Positions 28,422 to 36,527 of a stretch of DNA of 64,000 nucleotides are shown in pieces. Under the pieces are notes generated by a model. It searched no databases, had not been told where the DNA came from, and was given only the letters and a program-made list of their open reading frames with translations. How positions within the stretch are numbered: the first letter of the stretch is position 1; each line of letters opens with the position of its first letter. A program made the position numbers and the translations under genes. This DNA comes from an uncultured Halomicronema sp. (GTDB lineage: Bacteria > Cyanobacteriota > Cyanobacteriia > Phormidesmidales > Phormidesmidaceae), in assembly GCA_937899725.1 (NCBI GenBank), contig CALCCA010000072.1:1-64000 (forward strand), read 5' to 3'.

Positions 28422-29627
28422 GTGGCAAAGAAGACAGTGGCAACGCTAACCGAAGCCGATGTGTCAGGTAAGCGAGTGCTGGTGCGGGCAGATTTCAACG
28501 TGCCCTTAGACGATCAGGGCAAGATCACCGACGACACCCGGATTCGGGCGGCATTGCCCACCATCACAGCGCTGACGAGCAAAGGCGCTAAGGTCGTTTT
28601 ATGCAGTCACTTTGGTCGTCCGAAAGGCAAAGTCGTTGAGGAAATGCGTTTGACTCCGGTGGCGGAGCGGCTGTCAGAACTGCTCGGCCAAGCGGTTGTC
28701 AAGTGCGATGATTGTGTCGGCGCAGCTGTCGCAACAGCGGTGAATGGTTTGCAAAACGGCCAAGTCGCGCTGCTAGAGAACGTGCGGTTTTATGCCGGCG
28801 AAGAGGGCAATGATCCAGAATTTGCCCAACAGTTGGCGGCAAATGCCGACCTTTATGTGAATGACGCGTTTGGCACGGCTCACCGAGCCCATGCTTCAAC
28901 GGCAGGAGTCACGGCATATCTCAGCCCCGCAGTCGGCGGCTATTTGATCGACAAAGAGCTGCAGTACTTGCAAGCGGCGATTGAAAATCCGCAGCGTCCC
29001 CTGGCGGCGATTATCGGTGGTTCTAAGGTTTCCAGCAAAATTGGCGTGATTGAAACCCTGCTCGATAAGGTTGACAAGCTGCTAATTGGCGGCGGTATGG
29101 TGTTTACCTTTTATCAGGCTCGCGGTCTCGGAGTCGGCAAGTCTTTGGTGGAAGCAGATAAGCTTGAACTTGCCAAATCTTTAGAAGCAAAAGCAAAGGA
29201 AAAGGGTGTCGAGCTGCTGCTGCCAACTGATGTGGTGGTTGCTGATAACTTCGCTCCCGATGCCAATGCTCAAACTGTGAGCGTTGAGGCGATCCCCGAC
29301 GGTTGGATGGGTTTGGATATTGGCCCTGATTCGGTGAAAGTATTTCAAGCCGCACTAAAGCAGTGCAAATCGGCGATCTGGAATGGCCCGATGGGGGTAT
29401 TCGAGTTTGACAAGTTTGCCGCAGGTACCGAGGCGATCGCCCACACCCTGGCAGAGCTGACACCCCAAGGCGTCATGACCATCATTGGCGGTGGTGACTC
29501 TGTGGCGGCGGTGGAAAAAGTCGGCGTGGCTGAGCAAATGAGCCACATCTCTACCGGTGGTGGGGCCAGTCTGGAACTGCTGGAAGGCAAGACCTTGCCG
29601 GGCATCGCGGCATTAGACGATGCCTAG
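28422..29627 (+). CDS. pgk: Phosphoglycerate kinase
   Basis: 401 residues from a GTG at 28422 with a strong TTAGGAGG ribosome-binding site 8-12 bases upstream. The sequence has the PGK signature [13 protein letters not shown] near the N-terminus, the [18 protein letters not shown] segment, [17 protein letters not shown], the hinge [16 protein letters not shown] and the nucleotide-binding [13 protein letters not shown] near the C-terminus. It catalyses the reversible ATP-dependent phosphorylation of 3-phosphoglycerate in the Calvin cycle and glycolysis. It is a cytoplasmic monomer of standard length. A terminator follows the stop codon. It stands as a single gene between the divergent usp gene and a convergent membrane-protein gene. 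Confidence 0.98.
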   Translation: MAKKTVATLTEADVSGKRVLVRADFNVPLDDQGKITDDTRIRAALPTITALTSKGAKVVLCSHFGRPKGKVVEEMRLTPVAERLSELLGQAVVKCDDCVGAAVATAVNGLQNGQVALLENVRFYAGEEGNDPEFAQQLAANADLYVNDAFGTAHRAHASTAGVTAYLSPAVGGYLIDKELQYLQAAIENPQRPLAAIIGGSKVSSKIGVIETLLDKVDKLLIGGGMVFTFYQARGLGVGKSLVEADKLELAKSLEAKAKEKGVELLLPTDVVVADNFAPDANAQTVSVEAIPDGWMGLDIGPDSVKVFQAALKQCKSAIWNGPMGVFEFDKFAAGTEAIAHTLAELTPQGVMTIIGGGDSVAAVEKVGVAEQMSHISTGGGASLELLEGKTLPGIAALDDA

Positions 29628-29638
29628 GTCAACTGCGC

Positions 29639-30355
29639 TTAGCGATGAGTAAATGCTTGTTCTGGCTGGGATGCTCTCTGGGAGTGTTCCAGCCTTTTTT
29701 GTTGAGACTGAACCGTTCTAAAAATCGAGTAAAAAGCCACAATCAGCAAAGCCTCAATAAAGACTTTGAGAGAGTCTTCTAAGTGATAAATGTGGAACTG
29801 CAGGGTATTTGCAGCGGCGGGATCAAGAAACAGCTCAAGCAATTTTTGACCATTGGCCAAAAAATCTAGAACAATCATGAAAAATAGAAGCACAAATGCT
29901 CGCTTTAACAAGGCGATCGCTTGCTTGTGAGATTTCAGCTCAAACCGATTAATCCAGAGTATCCAAGCACCGAAAATGCCGTAAAGCAGCACAATAAAAT
30001 CATCGATACTATCCGTCAAACTAGTTTCCTGGATATTGAAAATGTCGTGGATAAAGTGATCAGTCACTTCATGCAGCGCGAGAAACTCATCAGCCGCCAA
30101 GAAGATGAATCCCCAAGCGATAATGCGCCACAGCAAAGCACTCTGACGGTTGTCTGTTTTTGGGCTTGTCCGGCGAATCTGGGCTGTTTTATCCGATAAC
30201 CAGGCGATCGCCAGTAGCTGAAATGTGGATAAAAATGTGATGAACCCTCTTTCGCCAAAATGATCTCTGCCACCGTGATGATAGATGACTAGAGCCAAAA
30301 CAACGGCTAATGCATTCCCAACCAGCACCCAAGAGAATAGTGATTTTACGCTCAT
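29639..30355 (-). CDS. Hypothetical multi-pass membrane protein
   Basis: 238 residues with about six hydrophobic segments. Charged and polar residues recur within or at the ends of membrane helices: ADEFLALHEVTDHFIHD, SIDDFIVLL, and HLEDSLKVFIE. This ordered DE/HE/DH pattern is unusual for a structural membrane protein and may mark a metal or proton site, but I do not recognise the family. The 3' end converges with pgk and overlaps the pgk terminator, whose hairpin lies inside this coding region. A perfect DnaA-box sequence lies in its 5' part (30224-30232). ATG 30355 begins MSVKSLFSWVLVG. The gene is probably real given its length and regular helices. Confidence 0.65.
   Translation of the reverse strand: MSVKSLFSWVLVGNALAVVLALVIYHHGGRDHFGERGFITFLSTFQLLAIAWLSDKTAQIRRTSPKTDNRQSALLWRIIAWGFIFLAADEFLALHEVTDHFIHDIFNIQETSLTDSIDDFIVLLYGIFGAWILWINRFELKSHKQAIALLKRAFVLLFFMIVLDFLANGQKLLELFLDPAAANTLQFHIYHLEDSLKVFIEALLIVAFYSIFRTVQSQQKRLEHSQRASQPEQAFTHR
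29664..29702 (+). terminator. Rho-independent terminator of pgk
   Basis: GGCTGGGA pairs with TTCCAGCC (one G-T pair) across a loop of about 15 nt and is followed by TTTTTT. It lies 37 bp after the pgk stop and inside the last codons of the convergent membrane-protein gene. Confidence 0.85.
30224..30232 (-). promoter_or_regulatory. DnaA box (perfect match)
   Basis: Minus strand TTATCCACA, the consensus DnaA 9-mer, inside the 5' part of the membrane-protein gene. Confidence 0.45.
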
Positions 30356-30978
30356 TTAGTTTTAACGACGCCAGATGAAAAGTTGATTGATGAACAGGAA
30401 GTAAATCCATTCAAGAGTGGATACAAAGAGAGAGTTCGAGGCGGTAATTAGTCGATTCGCTTAACGTTTCTACTCATCAAATCTTGTGGATTATCCACAA
30501 TCCCACAGAAACCGCAGACCCGTTCTGAGCATTGATTCTGGCCACCTAAAAAATGGCTAGGGTAGAATGCCGCTCCACCCTCAAAAAGATGTGTTAACTA
30601 TATTAGAGGGTTTTGTTAATTTTGAGTTAATCCCAAATTAATCCGATGTTGACGTTACCCTGTCTGTCATCGCTGTCTCAGGGCCTGCTGGAGGCCACAG
30701 GAGCAAGCTGAGCCTGGATCGCTGGAGATAGTCTCTCGGGCGAGGTGCTGGCGCTGAGGCCTCTGAAGTCTTGACCTAAAAAGCTTGTGGCTGCTTTCTG
30801 AGGGGGCGATCGCGATCGCCGATACGCTGCTGGGCGAGTGTTTTCTCGATCTATCAAGTTTCGACGGTTGAGCGTGACCCGCACTGGGTCGATTTCTCCG
30901 GCTACGGCCGCGTCGACACTCACGGAGTACTCAGCTAAAGTCGATATCCTGAGAGAGTTCTCTGACTAGACGTGAAGG
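30356..30978. other. Intergenic region with a DnaA-box palindrome and AT-rich segment
   Basis: About 620 bp between divergent genes. It holds TTATCCACA at 30491-30499 overlapping a one-mismatch inverted copy at 30485-30493, and an AT-rich stretch at about 30590-30650 rich in TTAA. The part nearest selD is GC-rich and without a recognised gene. Confidence 0.5.
30485..30499. promoter_or_regulatory. Inverted pair of DnaA boxes
   Basis: TGTGGATTATCCACA: a perfect DnaA 9-mer on the plus strand overlapping an imperfect one on the minus strand, forming a near-palindrome. Confidence 0.45.
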
Positions 30979-33264
30979 ATGCCGGTGGCGCAACCGATTG
31001 TGAAGGATTTGGTGTTTTTAGGCGGTGGGCATACCCATGCGATCGCTCTGCGAAAATTTGGCATGCAGCCGCTACCAGGGGTGCGGCTGACGCTCATCAC
31101 CAATCTGACCGACACCCCCTACTCCGGCATGCTGCCCTGCCACATTTCGGGACTCTACGACTTTGATGAGTCGCACATTGACCTGCGACCTTTGAGCCAA
31201 TTTGCCCAGTGTCAACTATTAATGGATCGCGCGGTTGGGATCGATCCGGTCAACCAGCAAGTGATTTGCGCCCACCATCCCCCTGTCGCCTTTGATGTGC
31301 TGTCGATCGATACAGGGAGCACCCCGGCGACGCTAGACGTACCGGGAGCCGCCGCCTATGCGATTCCGGCCAAGCCCGTGCCCGATTTGCTCTCAGCCTG
31401 GGAGGCCTTGCTAACGCAGGTGCGTCACTCAGCCGCGCCCATCGCTGTCGCGGTGGTGGGGGGCGGGGTCGGTGGGGTCGAACTGACGCTCAATATGCAG
31501 CGGCGTCTGTGGCAAGTGTTAGAGGCGGCGGGGCGATCGCGCCAAGACCTCTCGATGCATCTGTTTCATCGGGGCACTGAGGTGGCTAATGGTCGCAATC
31601 ACACTACTCGTCGGCGATTGCACGAGCACTTTGTCGAGCGTGGGGTGCAGCTGCATTTGTCAGAGTCGGTATGCGCCATTGAAGCGCGGTCAGAGGGGCA
31701 GCAGCGAGTGCGCTGTGCATCGGGCTTGGCCATTGACTGCGATCGCGTCTTTTGGGTGACCAATGCGGCGGCTCCAGATTGGGTCCGAGCAGCGGGCCTG
31801 ACCACTGACGCATCGGGTTTTGTCCTAGTGGAAGACACGCTCCAGAGCTGTTCCCATCCGGCAATTTTTGCCGTGGGGGATGTGGCCACGATGAAACATC
31901 ATCCTCGACCAAAAGCCGGGGTGTTTGCGGTGCGCCAGGGTCAACCCTTGTTTCATAATCTGCAGGCATACTTAACGGGGCAGCCCCTCCGGCCCTTTCG
32001 GCCCCAAAAGCAATATCTCAACATTATCGACCTGGGCGACGGTTGTGCGATCGCCTCGCGGGGGCCATGCACCCTCGAATCACGCCTCATGCGCCGGTGG
32101 AAAGATCGTATTGATCGCCAGTTTATGGGGCTGTTTACTGATTTTCCGGCCATGCCGTCAGCACCCGCTGCGGGTGCCGCAACGGCAGCGGCCCTGCCAA
32201 GTCCTGCCCTGATGCCCTGTGCGGGCTGCGGCGCTAAGGTCGGCAGTGACGTGTTGAGTCAGGCGCTACAACGACTACAGCCATCGGAGTCAGGGCGGCA
32301 CCATCCTCCTCGCGAAGAGGTGCTGATCGGTCTCACCGCGCCGGACGATGCCGCCGTCGTACAAGTCCCGCCGGGCCAGCTGATGGTGCATAGCGTTGAT
32401 TTCTTTCCGGCCCTGGTGAACGATCCCTTTGTGTTTGCGCAGATTGTGGTGAAGCATGGCCTCAACGACCTCTACGCCATGGGGGCAACACCGCAGTCGG
32501 TGTTGGCGATCGCCACGCTGCCCCACGCGATCGCGGATAAACAGGCCGAAACGTTGTTTCAGCTACTCTCGGGGCTGCAAAAAGCCCTGCTCCCGGCCCA
32601 GGTGCCCCTCGTGGGGGGCCACACGACCAGTGGAGAGCAGCTGGCCTTGGGCCTTGCTTGCAACGGCTGGGTTGCGCCCGATGCCGTGTTACGCAAGCAG
32701 GGGATGCAGGTCGGCGATGCGCTGATTTTGACGCAGCCGTTGGGCACGGGCACCTTATTTGCTGCTGACATGCGCTATCAAGCCAAAGGTCGCTGGATTG
32801 AAGCCGCGATCGCTCACATGATTCAGCCCAGTGCGACGGCTCTCCGTTGTTTGCAGCAGCATGACGTGACCGCTTGCACCGACGTCACCGGCTTTGGGCT
32901 GCTGGGCCATCTGCTGGAAATGGTGACGGCCTCTCAAGTCACCGTGGCCTTGACTTTACAGGACTTGCCCATGCTCTCGGGGGCACGGGAAACGTTACGG
33001 CAGGGCATTGTTAGTTCTTTACAGCCGCAGAATTTGCAGGCGGCGCGATCACTGCAGAATGCGGCCACCTATGCGGGGCGGCCCGACTATCCGATTTTGT
33101 TTGATCCGCAAACGGCGGGCGGTCTGCTCGCCACCGTGCCCGGCGATCGCGCCGGCGACTGTGTGGCCCACTTGCGGCAGTTAGGCTATGGGGCTGCCAC
33201 CTGTATCGGTCGGGTCGAAATGGCCCGTCAGGCAGAGTCGCCCATTACAATCGAGTCATGGTAA
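30979..33264 (+). CDS. selD: SelD selenide,water dikinase fused to NADH-dehydrogenase-like oxidoreductase
   Basis: 761 residues. Residues 1 to about 370 are an FAD-dependent pyridine-nucleotide oxidoreductase: FLGGGHTHAIALRKFGM (FAD-binding GxGxxH type), AVVGGGVGGVELTLNMQRR (NAD-binding) and IFAVGDVA. Residues from about 410 are SelD: CAGCGAKVGSDVL, in which Cys417 and Lys420 match the catalytic Cys17 and Lys20 of E. coli SelD, while the Cys19 position is Ala. TAPDDAAVV and VGGHTTSGEQLALGL are also typical. SelD makes selenophosphate from selenide and ATP. The fusion of an oxidoreductase with SelD is known in cyanobacteria and other phyla; it may supply reduced selenium (inference). The stop overlaps the mnmH start by 7 bp. 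Confidence 0.95.
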   Translation: MPVAQPIVKDLVFLGGGHTHAIALRKFGMQPLPGVRLTLITNLTDTPYSGMLPCHISGLYDFDESHIDLRPLSQFAQCQLLMDRAVGIDPVNQQVICAHHPPVAFDVLSIDTGSTPATLDVPGAAAYAIPAKPVPDLLSAWEALLTQVRHSAAPIAVAVVGGGVGGVELTLNMQRRLWQVLEAAGRSRQDLSMHLFHRGTEVANGRNHTTRRRLHEHFVERGVQLHLSESVCAIEARSEGQQRVRCASGLAIDCDRVFWVTNAAAPDWVRAAGLTTDASGFVLVEDTLQSCSHPAIFAVGDVATMKHHPRPKAGVFAVRQGQPLFHNLQAYLTGQPLRPFRPQKQYLNIIDLGDGCAIASRGPCTLESRLMRRWKDRIDRQFMGLFTDFPAMPSAPAAGAATAAALPSPALMPCAGCGAKVGSDVLSQALQRLQPSESGRHHPPREEVLIGLTAPDDAAVVQVPPGQLMVHSVDFFPALVNDPFVFAQIVVKHGLNDLYAMGATPQSVLAIATLPHAIADKQAETLFQLLSGLQKALLPAQVPLVGGHTTSGEQLALGLACNGWVAPDAVLRKQGMQVGDALILTQPLGTGTLFAADMRYQAKGRWIEAAIAHMIQPSATALRCLQQHDVTACTDVTGFGLLGHLLEMVTASQVTVALTLQDLPMLSGARETLRQGIVSSLQPQNLQAARSLQNAATYAGRPDYPILFDPQTAGGLLATVPGDRAGDCVAHLRQLGYGAATCIGRVEMARQAESPITIESW

Positions 33265-34301
33265 AACGGCTCGAAATCAACGACTTTTTAGCAGCGCCAG
33301 GACCACTGTTAGATGTCCGTAGTCCGGCAGAGTATGCCCAAGGGCGGCTGCCAGAGGCGATTAGCTATCCCTTATTTGACGATGCCGAGCGGGCTCAGGT
33401 CGGCACCTGCTACAAACGTCAGGGGCGAGATGCAGCGGTCGAGCTGGGGTTTGAGCTGCTGGGGCCAAAATTAGGGGCCATGGTGCGACAGGCGCGGGCG
33501 ATTGCCCCCGATAAAACGGTGCGGGTGCACTGCTGGCGGGGGGGCATGCGTAGCGGCGGTGTTGCCTGGGGCCTACAGTTGGCAGGCTTTCAGGTCACGA
33601 CCTTGGTGGGGGGCTACAAGGCCTTTCGGCGGTGGGTGCGGCAGACCTTCACCACCCCACGCCAGATCATCGTTCTAGGCGGTATGACTGGCACTGGCAA
33701 AACCCAGATCTTGCATGCCCTTGCCGCTTTGGGAGAGCAGGTCTTGGATTTAGAGGGATGCGCCAATCATCGGGGCAGCAGCTTTGGCAACCTTGATCTG
33801 CCCCCGCAGCCCAGCACCGAGCAGTTTGAGAATTTGCTCGGCGATCGCCTCGCGACCCTCGATCCCCACCGCCCCCTGTGGATCGAGGCAGAGAGCCGCC
33901 GGGTCGGCACCTGCTGCGTGCCTCCAGAGCTGTTCCAGCAGATGGAAGCCGCTCCCACGCTGGAGATCGTACGTCCGGAAGCCGAGCGGCTAGATATTTT
34001 AGTGGCGGTGTATGGCCAAACCGATCGCGCCGAACTGATTGCCGCCACCGAACGCATTCGTAAACGCCTGGGCGGACAACGTACCCAGCAGGCGATCGCT
34101 CTGATTCGTCAGGAGGCTCCCCGCGAAGTCTGCCAGATCATGCTCGATTACTATGATCGCGCCTATCGCTACGATCTCGACCGACGCGAGCAGGTCATTC
34201 CTCAAATTGACGTGACGGGATACAGTGCCACCACCGCCGCCCAGCTGCTGATCGAAAAAGCTACTTTTTTAGCATTAGCCGACCGGCCGTCCAGCGACTA
34301 G
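33258..34301 (+). CDS. mnmH: tRNA 2-selenouridine synthase
   Basis: 347 residues. The N-terminal rhodanese domain has VHCWRGGMRSG with Cys92 as the catalytic residue; the C-terminal part is a P-loop domain with GGMTGTGKTQIL and LDLEGCANHRGSSFG. MnmH (SelU/YbbB) first geranylates and then selenates 2-thiouridine at the wobble position of tRNA-Lys, Glu and Gln, using selenophosphate made by SelD. The ATG at 33258 lies inside the selD 3' end, a 7-bp overlap that indicates coupled translation. No selA or selB is seen nearby, so selenium here may serve tRNA modification rather than selenocysteine. Confidence 0.96.
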   Translation: MVKRLEINDFLAAPGPLLDVRSPAEYAQGRLPEAISYPLFDDAERAQVGTCYKRQGRDAAVELGFELLGPKLGAMVRQARAIAPDKTVRVHCWRGGMRSGGVAWGLQLAGFQVTTLVGGYKAFRRWVRQTFTTPRQIIVLGGMTGTGKTQILHALAALGEQVLDLEGCANHRGSSFGNLDLPPQPSTEQFENLLGDRLATLDPHRPLWIEAESRRVGTCCVPPELFQQMEAAPTLEIVRPEAERLDILVAVYGQTDRAELIAATERIRKRLGGQRTQQAIALIRQEAPREVCQIMLDYYDRAYRYDLDRREQVIPQIDVTGYSATTAAQLLIEKATFLALADRPSSD

Positions 34302-34366
34302 ACGTGAGAAACCGAACTCAGTGCCTTACCCTGTATCGAAAGGATGAAGGGTAACTGGCGGCGTTC

Positions 34367-35473
34367 ATGTTCCTCAAAACGCTAGAACTGCGGCATTTTC
34401 GCAACTACGAAACGCAGCGGGTTGAGTTCACAGCGCCCAAAACAATTTTGCTAGGCGCCAATGCTCAAGGCAAATCAAACCTGCTGGAATCGGTGGAACT
34501 GCTGGCCACGCTGAAATCTCACCGCACCCGTCGCGATCGCGACCTAATTCAAGCGGGACAAAGCAGTGCACAAATTGTGGCGGCAGTTAGCCGGGCGGTC
34601 GGATACGCCGATTTAGCCCTCGTCCTGCGCGATAAAGGGCGGCGCACAGCTATGCGCAGTGGCGAAAAGCTGCGGCGACAGATGGATTTTTTAGGGGCAC
34701 TCAATGCGGTGCAATTTTCGAGCCTGGATTTAGATTTGGTGCGCGGGGGACCGGGCGAACGGCGCACTTGGCTCGATACGCTATTGATGCAGCTAGAACC
34801 GATTTACGCCTACATTCTGAGCCAGTATCAGCAGGCATTAAAGCAGCGCAACGCCTTGCTCAAGCGCGAGACGGGGACACCCGACCCGGCTCAATTAGCC
34901 CTCTGGGATGCTCAACTGGCCGCCCTGGGCACGCGGGTGATTCGGCGGCGATCGCGCGGCCTGGCCCGGCTCGTCCCCATCGCTCAAAGGTGGCATAGCG
35001 CCATTAGTGGGGCTACCGAGCAGCTCATCCTGAGCTATGCGCCCAATGTGCCCTTAGGCGAAGACGATCCGAGCTTGATTCAAGCGGCTTTTTTAGACAA
35101 AATTCAGCAGCGGGCAATCGCTGAACGGCATCAGCTCACCTCCCTGGTCGGCCCCCATCGCGATGATATTGACTTCACTATCAACTCGACGCCCGCCCGC
35201 CAGTATGGCTCTCAGGGCCAACAGCGCACTCTGGTTTTAGCCCTGAAGCTGGCGGAGCTAGAACTGATCGAGTCGGTCGTCGGTGAGCCGCCACTGCTAT
35301 TGCTGGATGATGTGTTGGCCGAGCTTGATTTGAACCGCCAAAACCAGCTGCTAGAGGCCATTGGCGATCGCTTTCAAACCCTGATTACGACCACCCATTT
35401 AGGGCTGTTTGATGCTGAATGGCTCAATACGTCCCAGGTGTTGACCGTGCAGTCTGGACAGCTGGCCGTCTAA
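34367..35473 (+). CDS. recF: DNA replication/repair protein RecF
   Basis: 368 residues. It starts [15 protein letters not shown], the conserved RecF N-terminus, with Walker [14 protein letters not shown] (about 31-43). The signature motif is [16 protein letters not shown] and Walker B is [12 protein letters not shown], both typical of SMC/ABC-type ATPases. RecF helps load RecA at gaps with RecO and RecR. Length is standard. It follows mnmH by 65 bp on the same strand and may be read from the same transcript. It is not next to dnaN or gyrB here. Confidence 0.96.
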   Translation: MFLKTLELRHFRNYETQRVEFTAPKTILLGANAQGKSNLLESVELLATLKSHRTRRDRDLIQAGQSSAQIVAAVSRAVGYADLALVLRDKGRRTAMRSGEKLRRQMDFLGALNAVQFSSLDLDLVRGGPGERRTWLDTLLMQLEPIYAYILSQYQQALKQRNALLKRETGTPDPAQLALWDAQLAALGTRVIRRRSRGLARLVPIAQRWHSAISGATEQLILSYAPNVPLGEDDPSLIQAAFLDKIQQRAIAERHQLTSLVGPHRDDIDFTINSTPARQYGSQGQQRTLVLALKLAELELIESVVGEPPLLLLDDVLAELDLNRQNQLLEAIGDRFQTLITTTHLGLFDAEWLNTSQVLTVQSGQLAV

Positions 35474-36043
35474 TGCCACGACTCTGAAATCAGATAACCA
35501 ATCGGCTCCCCCTTGCCTCCTGAGCTCTTCTGCATGGCATTGCGATGGTCGCATTCCCGATGAGAAAGGCTAAGCCCGACAGCGTGCAGAGGTAGAAGTC
35601 CGCATTGCCAGGCTGGCCAGATCGCCCTCTCAGCCATCCCCAGCGACTTGTTCAACATGTCGCTGGACATAACAATCGATACCGAGGGGGGATGTATCCA
35701 AAAGTACTTTTATAAAGAAAATTCCATCTATGTATGAAGCTTTTTGCGTAAGTGTCAGATGGATGGACAGTTGCCAGAGGATATGGGGACATTGATCTTG
35801 TGTTCCCTCTGAGTAACTTATCTGAGGCTGATTGATCCCGCGTTGCTGTCGCGCGCTGTGATAGAAAACATCTGGAATTGCGGAATTTCTGTATTTTTCA
35901 TGTATAAAAAAGTACAAATCCTTCGCCTCGCGCTTTGACGAGATGTGGGGTTGAGCATCAGCCTAGAGGGTGACTGCTGCAGCTCGCTGCTAGCGGCCTA
36001 CTCTGAGGACGCTTCCTGACCAAATCGTCCTGTAGATTTAACA
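35474..36043. other. Intergenic stretch, nothing recognised
   Basis: 570 bp between recF and the response-regulator gene. A 95-codon minus-strand open frame (35630-35917) has no protein-like pattern. The segment around 35690-35740 is AT-rich and may hold the promoter of the signalling pair. Confidence 0.4.
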
Positions 36044-36502
36044 ATGATTATTGATTCTCGCAAAATGTTGCTTGTTGATGACGATCCTAACGATATTGAG
36101 CTAGTGCAGCTGGCGATCGCGGATCTCACCGTCATTCGCACCTTAGATGTCTTAACCGATGGGGCCCAAGCCATCCAATATCTCATCGGTTCAGCCGAAC
36201 AGTCGCCCGTTGCCGCGCTGCCCCGCTTTGTCCTGATGGATCTCCAGCTGCCCAAATGTACGGGGATTGAAGTTCTGCGAGCCATCCGTCAAAATGGGAG
36301 GACCCAGCATCTGCCAGTGATCATCATGTCCTCCTCCTCCGAAGATAGCGATCTGGAAGCTTGTTACAATTTGGGCGTTAATAGCTATGCTGTAAAGCCT
36401 CTCGATTTCCAGCGCTTTCAAGAGTTCGCTAAGTGTATTGGAGGCTACTGGATGACGATTAATCACCCTCCTCTTATTTCAAACCCCCCCCGGGAATTAT
36501 GA
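36044..36502 (+). CDS. Single-domain response regulator (Rcp1-like)
   Basis: 152 residues, essentially one receiver domain. VDDDPND supplies the acidic pair, LMDLQLPK contains the phospho-acceptor Asp, MSSSSED is the switch Ser region and VKPLDF has the conserved Lys. The pattern (IELVQLAI, long insert before the acceptor strand) is that of Rcp1-type regulators, which usually partner with phytochromes or other kinases. No output domain is attached. It precedes the GGDEF-EAL gene by 25 bp on the same strand, so the pair is probably co-transcribed and functionally linked. No kinase is encoded adjacent. ATG 36044 is the first in frame with the domain. Confidence 0.9.
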   Translation: MIIDSRKMLLVDDDPNDIELVQLAIADLTVIRTLDVLTDGAQAIQYLIGSAEQSPVAALPRFVLMDLQLPKCTGIEVLRAIRQNGRTQHLPVIIMSSSSEDSDLEACYNLGVNSYAVKPLDFQRFQEFAKCIGGYWMTINHPPLISNPPREL

Positions 36503-36527
36503 AGGCAGGCTAGGAATCTCTGCATTT

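Noticed and set aside
30200-30660. Replication origin call
   Set aside because: Only two perfect and one imperfect DnaA boxes, no dnaN or dnaA beside it, and skew could not be computed; kept as a finding, not as an origin feature.
35630-35917. 95-codon minus-strand frame between recF and the response regulator
   Set aside because: No recognisable pattern and no ribosome-binding site; probably chance.
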